Translations under genes and position numbers: made by a program | From: Mycolicibacterium porcinum | GTDB taxonomy: Bacteria; Actinomycetota; Actinomycetes; Mycobacteriales; Mycobacteriaceae | Length of the DNA: 64,000 nucleotides | Assembly (NCBI GenBank): GCA_001942045.1 | Contig: MSTD01000003.1 | Location: forward strand, 33,498-97,497 | Direction: 5' to 3' | Shown here: piece by piece, positions 8,092 to 17,511 of the stretch | How the letters are laid out: each line of letters starts with the position of its first letter | Numbering within the stretch: position 1 is the first letter of the stretch | The notes under the pieces: model-generated | Told to the model about the DNA's origin: nothing | Database searches by the model: none | What the model saw: the letters and a program-made list of their open reading frames with translations, nothing else

Positions 8092-9156
8092 ATGTCACAA
8101 ACTTCTCCATACCGGGTTGTCCAGTGGACGACGGGAAACGTCGGCAAGAGTTCGGTCGCGGCCATCGCCCGAAACCCGAACCTGGAACTGATCGGCTGCT
8201 ACGCGTGGTCCCCGGACAAGGCCGGTAAGGACGTCGGCGAGCTCGTGGGCATCGAACCCCTCGGAGTCGCCGCCACCAATGATGTGCAGGCACTGCTGGC
8301 CCTCAAGCCGGATGTCGTGGTCTACAACCCGATGTGGATCGATGTCGATGAACTCGTCGAAATCCTTTCCGCCGGAGTCAATGTGGTCGCGACCGCGTCA
8401 TTCATCACCGGACACAACCAAGGTGAGGGCCGCGACCGGATCGCCGAGGCCTGCCGCAAGGGCGGTTCGACCATGTTCGGATCGGGCATCAGCCCGGGCT
8501 ACGTCAACCAACTGGCGATCGTGGCCGCCGGCATCTGCGACCGCGTCGACAAGGTCACGGTCAACGAGGCCGCCGACACCACGTTCTACGATTCGCCGGA
8601 GACCGAGAAGCCGGTCGGGTTCGGCCAGCCCATCGATCACCCCGATCTCCAAGCCATGACGGCCCACGGCACCGGAGTCTTCGGCGAGGCGGTGCGGATG
8701 ATCGGTGACGCGCTCGGTATCGAGTTCGACGAGGTCCGCTGCGACGCCGAATATGCCCAGACCACGGAGGATCTCGACCTCGGCTCGTGGACCATCCCGG
8801 CGGGTGGAGTCGCGGGCGTGTTCGTCAGCTGGAAGGGGATCGTGGGCGACAAGACCCGCGTGGAACTCACCCTGCGGTGGCGCAAAGGCCAGACCCTGCA
8901 ACCGGATTGGCAAATCGATCAGGACGGCTGGGTGATCGAGGTGGCCGGCCGGCCGACCGTGACGATGAAGGTCGGCTTCCTGCCGCCGCCGGACTTCGAG
9001 GCCACCACCCTGGAGGAGTTCATGGTGCTGGGACACATCATGACCGCCACTCCCCCGATCAATGCGATCCCCGCGGTCGTCAATGCCGCACCCGGCATCG
9101 TCACCTACAACGATCTCCCGTTGATCCTGCCGCGCGGAGTTGTTCCGATGAGCTAG
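8092..9156 (+). CDS. DapB-like NAD(P)-dependent dehydrogenase family protein
   Basis: 354 residues with a Rossmann fold starting at YRVVQWTTGNVGKSSVAAI and a C-terminal alpha/beta domain, matching the mycobacterial family annotated as dihydrodipicolinate reductase-like or NAD(P)H-dependent amine dehydrogenase family. It is much longer than true DapB (about 245 residues) and lacks DapB's lysine-pathway context, so a biosynthetic role is unlikely; no substrate is assigned. The ATG at 8092 has an AAGGGAG Shine-Dalgarno sequence. The alpha/beta hydrolase begins 11 bases after the stop, suggesting a two-gene operon for breakdown of a small amine or amide. Confidence 0.82.
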   Translation: MSQTSPYRVVQWTTGNVGKSSVAAIARNPNLELIGCYAWSPDKAGKDVGELVGIEPLGVAATNDVQALLALKPDVVVYNPMWIDVDELVEILSAGVNVVATASFITGHNQGEGRDRIAEACRKGGSTMFGSGISPGYVNQLAIVAAGICDRVDKVTVNEAADTTFYDSPETEKPVGFGQPIDHPDLQAMTAHGTGVFGEAVRMIGDALGIEFDEVRCDAEYAQTTEDLDLGSWTIPAGGVAGVFVSWKGIVGDKTRVELTLRWRKGQTLQPDWQIDQDGWVIEVAGRPTVTMKVGFLPPPDFEATTLEEFMVLGHIMTATPPINAIPAVVNAAPGIVTYNDLPLILPRGVVPMS

Positions 9157-9166
9157 AACCGACTGC

Positions 9167-9865
9167 ATGAGACATGCGTACGGCTCCCACCCTGAGCAAT
9201 ACGTCGATCGATGGGCGGCCTCGTCACCATGCATCGGCCTCGCAGTGCTGATCCATGGCGGCTACTGGCGCGGGACATTCGGCGCCGAACTGATGGATCC
9301 GCTCGCCGCCGACCTGGCGGCGCGCGGATGGGATGTTGCCAACATCGAGTACCGACGTGTCGGCCGCGACGGCGGTTACCCGGAAACCCTCGAAGATGCC
9401 ACGGCCGCAGTGTCATTCGCAGTGCGCGAGACGCCCGCAAGGAAGCGCATCGTGCTGATCGGTCATTCCGTGGGTGGGCAGCTGGCACTGCTCAACGCCC
9501 GGCAGGCCCACCTCGTCTTGGCCCTGTCGCCGGTGACGGACGTGCGACGCACCTTCGACGAAGGCCTCGGTGAGAACGCCGCGATCGAGTTCATCGGCGC
9601 CACGCCCGAGGAGAATCCCGATGCGTACTGCCTGGCGTCCCCGCGATACCAGCTTCCCGTCGGCCGCCCGGTACTCATCACCCACGGGCTCGACGACGTC
9701 CGGGTGCCCGCCGCGCATTCCCGCGACTTTCGCGATGCCGCGATCCGCGACGGTGACAGCGTCGAGTTGCGCGAGTACCAGAGGCTGCCGCACGGCGAGC
9801 AGATCAACCCCGCGGCCGAGCACTGGGCGGACGCGGTCGAATGGCTTACCAGTCAGCCCATCTGA
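9167..9865 (+). CDS. Alpha/beta hydrolase (kynurenine formamidase/esterase-like)
   Basis: A 232-residue serine hydrolase. It shows the oxyanion-hole motif H30-GGYW, the nucleophile elbow GHSVGG with Ser101, an acidic residue in the GLDDVRVP segment, and a C-terminal His in RLPHGEQ, completing a Ser-Asp-His triad. The HGGxW layout is that of the hormone-sensitive-lipase and kynurenine-formamidase-like groups. There is no signal peptide, so it is cytoplasmic. It follows the DapB-like dehydrogenase by 11 bases and is probably cotranscribed with it. The natural substrate is unknown. Confidence 0.85.
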   Translation: MRHAYGSHPEQYVDRWAASSPCIGLAVLIHGGYWRGTFGAELMDPLAADLAARGWDVANIEYRRVGRDGGYPETLEDATAAVSFAVRETPARKRIVLIGHSVGGQLALLNARQAHLVLALSPVTDVRRTFDEGLGENAAIEFIGATPEENPDAYCLASPRYQLPVGRPVLITHGLDDVRVPAAHSRDFRDAAIRDGDSVELREYQRLPHGEQINPAAEHWADAVEWLTSQPI

Positions 9866-10051
9866 CCGGCCTCCCGCCAAGCAGGTGGGTCGCCTCGACG
9901 AGCCACCGGCTTCGGCCGACACAGTGTAATGACCGGCCACATTTCACTGACACTTTGTCTCCTCGACGGGCGTGCTTCACACCCCAGGATTGGTCCATCC
10001 GTCGACCGCAACCGACGGCATCGATCAACGACGATTGAGGAGACCGGAACC

Positions 10052-13000
10052 GTGGACTCGTTGCGCGCCAACCCTATTGCGCCCGACACGTTGGATCAGC
10101 AAGCCGGGGTTGTGGTACCCAGCCGGCTCCTGTCGGCCGAGGCGCTCAACGATCTGATGGGCGATGCGGTCGAGGTGGGCCTCGGTTGGGCAGGCGACGC
10201 TGACGGTCGGCTGCACTTCGCGCTCGCTGCCCTCGACCCGGTTCCGCTGCGCCGGATGCTGCCCGCGCTGCAGAGCATGGACCTGGAGGTGCTTGAGGAA
10301 CAGGCCGACACCTGGACCAGGCCGGACGGGCGAACCTGCCATGTCTATCACCTGCTGTTACAGCCCGGTCCCGACGTCGTCGACGCACTGGAAGGACGGC
10401 AGGACGATACCGCCGCTCGCATCCGTGAGACCTTCCAAGCGATGTGGGCCGGCCGAGTCGAATCGGACGGATTCAACGCGCTGCTTCTGCGAGCCGCCCT
10501 GAGCTGGCGACAGGTCACCGTGCTGCGCAGCTACAGCCGATACCTCCGGCAGCTGCCGTTGCCCTACGGCCAGGCCCGCATTCAACGGGTCTTGCTGGAC
10601 AACCCGGCGGCCACGCGCGCACTGCTAGATCTGTTCGAGGCCCGCTTCGACCGCACCGAGCAAGCCGCCGACAGCCCGCATCGCATCGCCCGCATCGCGG
10701 AGACCGAGCAGCGGGTGGCCGCCGAGATCGATCGGGTGCTGCACATCGACGCCGACCGGATCCTGCGCACGTACCACAATCTGATCAACGCCACCGTGCG
10801 CACCAATGCGTTCGCGCCTGACGCCCTCACGGTCTGGGCACCGTACCTGGTCCACAAACTCGACGCGCAGTCGATCGACGAGCTGCCCCAGCCACGCCCG
10901 CTTTCCGAAATCTTCGTTTACTCACCGGAATTCGAAGGTCTACATCTTCGCTTCGGCCTGGTCGCCCGCGGCGGTCTGCGTTGGTCGGACCGCCACGACG
11001 ACTACCGCACCGAAGTGCTTGGCCTGGTGAAGGCGCAGGCCGTCAAGAACGCGATGATCGTGCCGGTCGGCGCCAAGGGCGTCTTCGTGGTCAAAGCCCG
11101 CACCGCTGCCGGTGAGTCCCCCCGCGTGCAGGGGCTGCGGAGCTACCGGCAGTTCATCGCCGCACTGCTCGATGTGGTCGACAAGACCGCCCCGTCGGAG
11201 TCCGGTGATCTGCCCCGGTTCGGCGGGGTGGTGTGCCATGACGGCCCCGACCCCTACCTCGTGGTGGCCGCGGACAAGGGCACCGCCACCTTCTCCGATT
11301 CCGCCAATGCGGTGGCGCTCGACCGCGGTTACTGGATGGGCGATGCCTTCGCCTCCGGCGGCTCGGCCGGCTACGACCACAAGGCGATGGGCATCACCGC
11401 CCGCGGCGCCTGGGTCAGCGGCGACACCCACCTGGCCGAACTCGGTATCGATTCGGCGACCGACGAGTTCACCGCTGTCGGCGTCGGCGACATGAGCGGG
11501 GATGTCTTCGGCAACGGCATGCTGCTGCGGCCGGGCCTGCGACTGGTGGCCGCATTCGACCACCGGCACATCTTCGTCGACCCGCAGCCCGACACGGTTC
11601 CGGCCCGCAAGGAACGCCGACGGCTGTTCGAGCTGCCGCAGTCCTCGTGGGATGACTATGACCGTTCGGTGATCAGTGCGGGCGGCGGGGTATGGCCGCG
11701 AACCGCGAAAACCATTGCCACCACACCGGAGATGCGTGCGGCACTCGGCATCGACGACGACCAGACCCGGCTCACTCCCACCGAACTGATCAGCCACATC
11801 CTGCGTGCCCCGGTGAACGTGTTGTTCAACGGCGGAATCGGCACCTACATCAAGGCCCGCGACGAACAGCACTCCGATATCGCCGACAAGGTGAACGACC
11901 CGGTGCGGGTGGACGCCGAGGAGGTCCGGGCCCGGGTGATCGTCGAGGGCGGCAATCTCGGACTGTCCCAACGCGCCCGCATCTCCTACGCCCTCCGCGG
12001 CGGCTTGGTGAACACCGATGCCATCGACAACGCGGCCGGGGTGGACTGCTCCGACCACGAGGTCAACATCAAGATCCTGCTGGACTCCGCCGCGCGGTCC
12101 GGCCTGATCACCGGTAGCGCGCGCAACCGGCTGCTGGTCGACATGACCGACGAGGTGGCTCAGCTTGTCCTGGCCAACAACCAGGCACACAATCGACTGC
12201 TCAGCGATGCCCGGTCCAACGCCGCCCAGATGGTCGATGTGCACGCCCGTATGACGGCCGATCTGGAAGCCCGTCGCGGGCTGCACCGCTCCCGCGAGAA
12301 CATGCCCACCCCAGCTGAATTCGCCGATCTGGCCAAGGACGACCGTGGCCTTACCTCTCCGCAACTGGCCACATTGATGGCGCACGTGAAGCTCGACCTC
12401 AAGGCTCAGTTGCTCCGCGACGAACCGTTCGACGACCCATATTTCACCGCGCTGCTGACCCGGTACTTCCCGCCGACGTTACGGCGCAGGCTGGGCGAGC
12501 CGCTGCCCGAGCATCCGCTGCGCCGGGAGATCATCGCCACTTCGGTCGTCAACCGCGTTCTGGCCACCTCGGGGCTGACGTTCGCATTCCGACTCTCCGA
12601 GGAAACCGGTGCTGCCCCAGCCGATATCGTGAGGGCGCACGCCGTGGTGTCCGAGGTCTTCGACCTCGACACGCTCTGGTCGGATATCTATGCCGCCGAC
12701 CTTTCGCCCGCGCTGACCAACGCGATGATCATCGAAGGCCGGCGCCTGCTCGACCGGGCCGCCCGATGGTTTGTGCTCAACCGACCGCAACCGCTCGAAA
12801 TCGATGGCGAGATCACCCGATTCAGTAGCCAGGTGGCGATGCTGCGCGGGCAATTGGAATCGATGCTGCGGGGCCAAGAGCGTGACACCGTGTTGGCAGC
12901 GTACGAGGACCTGGTGGTCCGCGGCGTACCGGCCAACATCGCCCAGCGGATCAGCGAATCCCTCTATGCGTTCAGCCTGCTGGACATCATCGAGGTCGCC

Positions 13001-13363
13001 CATGTCCACAAGGAGGACCCGGCCCAGCTGGCCAGGATCTACTTCGAACTGTCCGACCGGCTGGGTGTGGACCGACTGTTGCTGGCAGTGTCCTCGCTTC
13101 CCAGCGGGGGCCGCTGGCATGCCCAGGCCCGCCTGGCGCTCCGGGAGGACCTGTACCGCTCGTTGCGAGATCTCACGATCGACGTCACCAAGCACGGAAT
13201 CGACGGTGCCCAGGCCGCAAGCACCATCCGCGACTTCGAGGCCTTCAACCGGCCGCGCCTGGAGCGGGCCAGACGCACACTCGACGAGTTCCTCGATTCC
13301 ACCGAACCTGATTTGGCGGTGCTGTCGGTGGCCTCAGCCCAGTTGCGCAGGCTTCATCGGTGA
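10052..13363 (+). CDS. NAD-dependent glutamate dehydrogenase, short (about 115-kDa) large-GDH class
   Basis: An 1103-residue NAD-GDH (PF05088-type) that oxidatively deaminates glutamate to 2-oxoglutarate with NAD. The catalytic region is recognisable: RGGLRWSDR, then LGLVKAQAVKNAMIVPVGAKG near residues 305-345, where lysines bind glutamate, and later FNGGIGTYIKA and VEGGNLGLSQRAR. Compared with the 180-kDa mycobacterial enzyme (about 1600 residues), roughly 500 N-terminal regulatory residues are absent. The GTG at 10052 has GAGGAG about nine bases upstream; an open frame from 9929 looks non-coding. Downstream it converges with osmC. It is complete in itself, so probably a distinct GDH class rather than a truncation. 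Confidence 0.9.
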   Translation: MDSLRANPIAPDTLDQQAGVVVPSRLLSAEALNDLMGDAVEVGLGWAGDADGRLHFALAALDPVPLRRMLPALQSMDLEVLEEQADTWTRPDGRTCHVYHLLLQPGPDVVDALEGRQDDTAARIRETFQAMWAGRVESDGFNALLLRAALSWRQVTVLRSYSRYLRQLPLPYGQARIQRVLLDNPAATRALLDLFEARFDRTEQAADSPHRIARIAETEQRVAAEIDRVLHIDADRILRTYHNLINATVRTNAFAPDALTVWAPYLVHKLDAQSIDELPQPRPLSEIFVYSPEFEGLHLRFGLVARGGLRWSDRHDDYRTEVLGLVKAQAVKNAMIVPVGAKGVFVVKARTAAGESPRVQGLRSYRQFIAALLDVVDKTAPSESGDLPRFGGVVCHDGPDPYLVVAADKGTATFSDSANAVALDRGYWMGDAFASGGSAGYDHKAMGITARGAWVSGDTHLAELGIDSATDEFTAVGVGDMSGDVFGNGMLLRPGLRLVAAFDHRHIFVDPQPDTVPARKERRRLFELPQSSWDDYDRSVISAGGGVWPRTAKTIATTPEMRAALGIDDDQTRLTPTELISHILRAPVNVLFNGGIGTYIKARDEQHSDIADKVNDPVRVDAEEVRARVIVEGGNLGLSQRARISYALRGGLVNTDAIDNAAGVDCSDHEVNIKILLDSAARSGLITGSARNRLLVDMTDEVAQLVLANNQAHNRLLSDARSNAAQMVDVHARMTADLEARRGLHRSRENMPTPAEFADLAKDDRGLTSPQLATLMAHVKLDLKAQLLRDEPFDDPYFTALLTRYFPPTLRRRLGEPLPEHPLRREIIATSVVNRVLATSGLTFAFRLSEETGAAPADIVRAHAVVSEVFDLDTLWSDIYAADLSPALTNAMIIEGRRLLDRAARWFVLNRPQPLEIDGEITRFSSQVAMLRGQLESMLRGQERDTVLAAYEDLVVRGVPANIAQRISESLYAFSLLDIIEVAHVHKEDPAQLARIYFELSDRLGVDRLLLAVSSLPSGGRWHAQARLALREDLYRSLRDLTIDVTKHGIDGAQAASTIRDFEAFNRPRLERARRTLDEFLDSTEPDLAVLSVASAQLRRLHR

Positions 13364-13370
13364 ACCGGGT

Positions 13371-13853
13371 TCAGCCGACATCGACCGTCGGCTCGGCAGT
13401 CACCGGGAAGTTGACCGAGTTGGCGATGAAGCACATGCGGTGCGCTTCATGATGTAGTTCGGTGGCCTCACCGACCCGCTCCGGGTCGGTGATGGCCACC
13501 TGCGGCCGGAGCGTGACATTGGTGAAAACTCCACTGCCCTCGGCGTTCTCGCTCATTGTGCCATCCGGCCGATCGCTATAGGCAGTGACGACGATGCCCG
13601 CTTTGGCGCACAACGCCAGGTACCACAGCATGTGGCACTGCGACAGGCTGACCACGAGCAGCTCCTCGGGGTTCCAGCGCTGCGGGTCGCCGCGGAAGGC
13701 AGGGTCGGCGCTCCCCAGAATCACCGGCTTACCAGCCGAATCGACGCCGGCAACGTCATGATCCCGCGAGTAGTCGCGGTACCCGCTGGTTCCCGAACCG
13801 GTGTTACCGGTCCAGGTCACCTCGACCTCGTAGCGATGCGTCCGGTTGGCCAT
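13371..13853 (-). CDS. OsmC family protein
   Basis: 160 residues of the OsmC/Ohr fold. The family active-site stretch NPEELLVVSLSQCHMLWYLALCAKAG contains two cysteines in the positions used by OsmC/Ohr thiol peroxidases to reduce organic hydroperoxides. Length is normal. The ATG at 13853 is preferred because similarity starts at MANRTHRYEVEVTW; the frame continues upstream but into the divergent gene's promoter. It converges on the glutamate dehydrogenase, with seven bases between the stops. Whether it is OsmC or Ohr proper cannot be told by eye. Confidence 0.87.
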   Translation of the reverse strand: MANRTHRYEVEVTWTGNTGSGTSGYRDYSRDHDVAGVDSAGKPVILGSADPAFRGDPQRWNPEELLVVSLSQCHMLWYLALCAKAGIVVTAYSDRPDGTMSENAEGSGVFTNVTLRPQVAITDPERVGEATELHHEAHRMCFIANSVNFPVTAEPTVDVG

Positions 13854-13897
13854 GTGCGTGACGGTACCAACCAGGTATGTCATGACCAGATTGACCA

Positions 13898-13932
13898 TTG
13901 ACACATTGGCACGGATTGCTAGCCTTTGTGTC
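13898..13932 (+). promoter_or_regulatory. Promoter giving a leaderless MpaB-type transcript
   Basis: TTGACA at 13898-13903, a 16-base spacer and TAGCCT at 13920-13925 form a strong SigA-type promoter. Only seven bases separate the -10 from the ATG at 13933, so transcription should begin at the start codon itself. This fixes the translation start of the downstream gene. Confidence 0.7.
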
Positions 13933-14877
13933 ATGTCTATGGGAGGCGTGGCCGAAGCAGACGTAGTACGACCGGCAGTGCTGCAGGACTTCCGCAGGCA
14001 CTCGGGCAGCATCTTGGGAGGCGCATTCGGCGCCGCGGCATTCGATGAAGTGGCATTGGTTCCCGTGGCTGCCGCCGTCGACCGCAGCGGCCGGTTCGAG
14101 CGCAACTTTCTCGACCGTGGAGTGCGCAGCGGATTTTCCGCATTCCTGGCGATCTGGGGCGACGCCGAAGACCGTGAGGCCGAGGGCCGCCGCCTGCAGA
14201 CGATGCATCGCGACGTGCGCGGACACGGCAAGGACAACTTCGCCGAGGTCCGCTACAGCGCCCTGAACCCGCAGCTGTGGAACTGGATCGCCATCAGCGG
14301 GATCTTCGTCGTCCTGCACTCGTTCACCCCGGCGACCGGCATCACGATGAACGCTGCCGAGCAAGAGGCGGCCTACGCCCAGCTGCTCAAGGCTTTTCGT
14401 TCGATCGAGCTGCCCGGAACTTCGGCGAAACTACCGGAAACCTACGCCGAGGCGACCCGCTACTACGACGAGATGGTGGAAAAACACCTGCAGGGCAACG
14501 AGTTTCTGACCCGCGTGACGGACGGACTGACCCGGTTGCCGTTGCCCACGCTGTTGCTGCCCGGTCCGGTCCGGTTGGCACTGACCCCGCCGTGGCTGGC
14601 AGTTCGGCCGATCGCAGGCCGGGTGATCAAGGTGTGCTCGTTCGGCATCATGCATCCGGGGGTACGGGAGCTGACCGGATTCCGTTGGCAGTCCCGGCAC
14701 GACCGCGAGTTCGCGGTGTACACCAGGTTGCTGCAAGTGGCGTGGCGGGTGCTGCCGGACCGGCTGCTGCTGGTCCCCCTGGCCTACAACCGGCTGCAGT
14801 ACGAGAAGTTGGTGCGCCTTCACCGGTCGGTGGCACTGGATTCCTTCGCCCCGGTGGGATGTCCGGCGGCAGGCTGA
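13933..14877 (+). CDS. MpaB/rubber-oxygenase-like family protein (DUF2236)
   Basis: 314 residues of the DUF2236 family, which includes fungal MpaB and bacterial latex-clearing oxygenase relatives, haem or iron enzymes. The region RETMHRDVRG-like HRDVRGHG (about residues 95-105) contains the conserved histidine and arginine, and WNWIAISGIFVVLHSF is a typical hydrophobic helix. The ATG at 13933 is set by the promoter seven bases upstream, implying a leaderless mRNA. A TetR gene starts 13 bases after the stop and is probably cotranscribed. Function within mycobacteria is unassigned. Confidence 0.8.
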   Translation: MSMGGVAEADVVRPAVLQDFRRHSGSILGGAFGAAAFDEVALVPVAAAVDRSGRFERNFLDRGVRSGFSAFLAIWGDAEDREAEGRRLQTMHRDVRGHGKDNFAEVRYSALNPQLWNWIAISGIFVVLHSFTPATGITMNAAEQEAAYAQLLKAFRSIELPGTSAKLPETYAEATRYYDEMVEKHLQGNEFLTRVTDGLTRLPLPTLLLPGPVRLALTPPWLAVRPIAGRVIKVCSFGIMHPGVRELTGFRWQSRHDREFAVYTRLLQVAWRVLPDRLLLVPLAYNRLQYEKLVRLHRSVALDSFAPVGCPAAG

Positions 14878-14890
14878 CACACTGGTATCG

Positions 14891-15472
14891 ATGCCGCGCA
14901 GCAACGCCAGCCAATCCGAGCAGGAAGACGCCATCCTCAAGGCCGCCGCCGAGGAGGTGGCGCTCGTCGGGCTGGGTCGGGCCAGCCTGGACGTCATCGC
15001 CAAGCAGGCCGGTGTCAGCCGCCGGACACTGTACCGCCGCTTCCCCACCCGCGACGCGTTGATCACCGAACTCGGCCGGCGCACCTTCGACCTCGCCATG
15101 CACCGATTACGCACCGTCGCAATCGATTCGGGGCTCGAAGAGGCCGCGGTGGCGGCATTCCTCGAAGGGCTGCGACTGCTGACGACCGAACCTGTGATGC
15201 GTCGGTTCCTGCGATTGGACACCGACTTCACCGCAGTGGCCGGTGCCTACGACCAGGCCCCGGCCTTTCTCCACCAGGCGTCGTCGGCCATGGCCAAGGC
15301 ACTGCGGGCGGCGGGCGCCACCATGCCCGACGCCGACCTGCTGGCCGTGTCCGAACTGCACATCCGGCTCGCGGTGTCGCTGGCCCAGATGCCCACCCCG
15401 ATACTGGACGTCAACGACGACGACGCGATCCGCGACTACGCGCGCAAACACCTGGCGCCGCTGGTGTACTGA
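14891..15472 (+). CDS. TetR family regulator
   Basis: 193 residues: an N-terminal helix-turn-helix (about residues 12-58) with SLDVIAKQAGVSRRTLYRRFPTRDALI, then a helical ligand domain. It follows the MpaB-like oxygenase by 13 bases in the same direction and probably forms a two-gene operon with it, so autoregulation of that operon is likely. It converges with the LysR gene, with eight bases between the stops. No ligand can be inferred. Confidence 0.87.
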   Translation: MPRSNASQSEQEDAILKAAAEEVALVGLGRASLDVIAKQAGVSRRTLYRRFPTRDALITELGRRTFDLAMHRLRTVAIDSGLEEAAVAAFLEGLRLLTTEPVMRRFLRLDTDFTAVAGAYDQAPAFLHQASSAMAKALRAAGATMPDADLLAVSELHIRLAVSLAQMPTPILDVNDDDAIRDYARKHLAPLVY

Positions 15473-15480
15473 GCGGAGAC

Positions 15481-16350
15481 TCAGGCTCGTGTCGAGCCGC
15501 GCAAACTCCGCGCCGCGTTGCGGACCGCCGCAGTGATGGTCTCGACCGTGGAACTGTCCAGCTTCCAGCATTGCCAGTACAGCGGTACGTCCAGGTATTG
15601 CTCGGTGATCCGGACGAAGTCGTCGTCCACCAACTCCTCGGGGTACATTCCCCAACCCAACCCGGCGCGCACCGCGGCACCGAATCCCTCGGCCGTCGGG
15701 ATGTAGTGAATCGGCCTGACAATGTCTTTGCGGAACGCCTTGCGCACCAGCTGATCCTGCAGTGCATCGTCGCGGTTCCAGGCCAGCGACGGAGCCGCCT
15801 TCGCAGCGTCGCGCGTGAATCCGTCGGGCAGGTAACGCTGCACGTACTCGGCGCCGGCCACCGGCACGTAGCGCATGGCCCCCAACGGGTGCACCCGGCA
15901 GCCCGGTACCGGGCGGCGCTCGGTGGTCACGGCGCCCATCACCACACCCTCACGCAGCAGCCGCGCCGAAAGGTCCTGGTCCTCGATCCTGATGTCGAAC
16001 AAGAACTCGGAGGCCTGGGTGAACACTCCGGTGAACCACGTCGCCATCGAATCGGCGTTGACCGCCAGCGCGATCCTGGTGCGGTGTGCCGAGCCACCGC
16101 CCATCTCCGCCAAAGTCTCGGATTCCAGCAGCGCCGTCTGCGCCGCCAGCCGAAGCAGCGGAACGCCGGAAGATGTTGCGGTGCATGGCTTTTCACGAAC
16201 GACGAGAACCTGACCGACACGTTGTTCAAGTGCTTTGATGCGCTGGCTGATTGCCGATGGAGTCACATGCAGGCGCTGCGCGGCCGCGTCGAAGCTCCCC
16301 AGCTCGACCACCGCGGCGAAGGCAGCAAGCTGCTGGCCGTCGATCTGCAC
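15481..16350 (-). CDS. lysG: LysR family regulator, ArgP/LysG type
   Basis: 289 residues with an N-terminal winged helix (about residues 1-60: AAAQRLHVTPSAISQRIKALEQRVGQVLVVRE) and a periplasmic-binding-like effector domain. The VTPSAISQRIKALE pattern is typical of ArgP/IciA/LysG, which sense lysine and arginine and activate the exporter LysE. LysG usually sits divergent from lysE, but the upstream gene here is a co-directional TetR, so the target lies elsewhere or the protein has another role. GTG at 16350 has TAGGAT six bases before it on the minus strand, suggesting a leaderless transcript. Confidence 0.85.
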   Translation of the reverse strand: MQIDGQQLAAFAAVVELGSFDAAAQRLHVTPSAISQRIKALEQRVGQVLVVREKPCTATSSGVPLLRLAAQTALLESETLAEMGGGSAHRTRIALAVNADSMATWFTGVFTQASEFLFDIRIEDQDLSARLLREGVVMGAVTTERRPVPGCRVHPLGAMRYVPVAGAEYVQRYLPDGFTRDAAKAAPSLAWNRDDALQDQLVRKAFRKDIVRPIHYIPTAEGFGAAVRAGLGWGMYPEELVDDDFVRITEQYLDVPLYWQCWKLDSSTVETITAAVRNAARSLRGSTRA

Positions 16351-16359
16351 GCAACGATC

Positions 16360-17085
16360 CTAGTCGGGCAAGTTCTCGGCGCCGCGTAATCCGCTGCCGG
16401 TGAACCGGATGAGCTGGTCGACCCAGCCGCGGTCCAGACCGTCCGGCCCGAGCGGACGTCCGTAGAGGGCGAGATCGGAACTTGCGAGCGCACCGATCAT
16501 TCCGAGGATCGCAATTGTGCTGCGCTGCTGGCCTTCTCTGGTCTGAATGTCCGGCACTGCACGACCCGCCGCGGCGAAGAACAACTCCGGCAGGCTCGGT
16601 GTGCCCGCCAACTGATCGAGCCAGATCTGATCTTCGTCCAGCGCCAGCTGATTCATCACCTTGAGCCAGCGCAATCCGCCCACCGGATCTTCGTCGAGCA
16701 ACCGCACATAGGGCGCGATCAGCGCCTCCACGACGTCGCAAACACCAATCTCGTTTCCCGACTGCGCAACCCGCACGAGTTCGGACACCACTGCGGCGAA
16801 CACGGTCGGGGCGCGCCGTTGGGCCACCTCCAGCACCAGGTCCCGCTTGGCTGGGAAGTGATAAGCCACTGCCCGGCTGGCCACACCGGCTTCGCGGGCC
16901 ACCGCGCGTGAGGCCACCGCACCGATCGACGTCTCGGCGAACATTCTCTCGGCGGTGTCGACGATCAGCGCTCGGGTGTCGACATCACGCCTGGGACCAC
17001 GTCTGCGGGTCGAACTCTGGACCACAGCACGAGCGTAATCACTCACACCCGGATCGTCCTGTGGTCGGTGCAGATCTCCTACCAC
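16360..17085 (-). CDS. TetR family regulator
   Basis: Up to 241 residues. The DNA-binding domain includes FAETSIGAVASRAVAREAGVASRAVAYHFPAKRDLV; a large all-helical C-terminal domain follows. The GTG at 17085 is the longest start; GTG at 17046 (VSDYARAVVQSSTRR) is a plausible shorter one. A small dyad CCTAC-N7-GTAGG straddles the upstream start, which would be an operator if the shorter start is real. The stop lies ten bases before lysG, so the two may share a transcript. It is divergent from the small gene at 17152. Confidence 0.82.
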   Translation of the reverse strand: MVGDLHRPQDDPGVSDYARAVVQSSTRRRGPRRDVDTRALIVDTAERMFAETSIGAVASRAVAREAGVASRAVAYHFPAKRDLVLEVAQRRAPTVFAAVVSELVRVAQSGNEIGVCDVVEALIAPYVRLLDEDPVGGLRWLKVMNQLALDEDQIWLDQLAGTPSLPELFFAAAGRAVPDIQTREGQQRSTIAILGMIGALASSDLALYGRPLGPDGLDRGWVDQLIRFTGSGLRGAENLPD

Positions 17086-17151
17086 GGTCGTAGGTCAAGA
17101 TCGGCCAGCAGCGCGATGTGGGCTGACCTGCATTCTTCGTAGCGTCGAGCC

Positions 17152-17421
17152 ATGACACGAGCACAGCGTTCCCCAGCTATCTCGATAGCGAATTCAGTGA
17201 CCGGCGTCGCCCGTGGATGGACGGCGAAAGACGCCGTTTTCACCCCTTCGGTGACGGCTCCAGCGATCCCCAGCGGCGGTCTCTGGCGACGCGCCCTGGC
17301 TGCGGTGCGGGCAGCATTGGCCGCCGTGCCCCGACCCGACCTGAGGCAGCCCTACTATCCGCCGCTTCGTGAGGGGTTCGTCGAAGACGCCGCGATGGCA
17401 CGCGAGATGTGGCGACTCTGA
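17152..17421 (+). CDS. Small hypothetical protein
   Basis: 89 residues, unrecognised. It is rich in Ala, Arg and Pro, and the C-terminal part (PDLRQPYYPPLREGFVEDAAMAREMWRL) looks like a folded or binding segment rather than random translation. TAGCGT at 17140-17145 lies six bases before the ATG, fitting a leaderless mycobacterial mRNA, and this is the main support for a real gene. It is divergent from the TetR gene and precedes the sensor kinase by 90 bases. Confidence 0.5.
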   Translation: MTRAQRSPAISIANSVTGVARGWTAKDAVFTPSVTAPAIPSGGLWRRALAAVRAALAAVPRPDLRQPYYPPLREGFVEDAAMAREMWRL

Positions 17422-17511
17422 GTGCTGAGAGCCGACCCCAAACATTCCGGCCCCAAAAGATCCAACCGCAGTAGGAGGCACGGCAACCGCCTTGCCTTCT
17501 ACCATCAGAAC

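Noticed and set aside
10940..12385. 481-residue open frame antisense to glutamate dehydrogenase
   Set aside because: It mirrors the conserved catalytic region of the dehydrogenase; codon composition is that of an antisense shadow.
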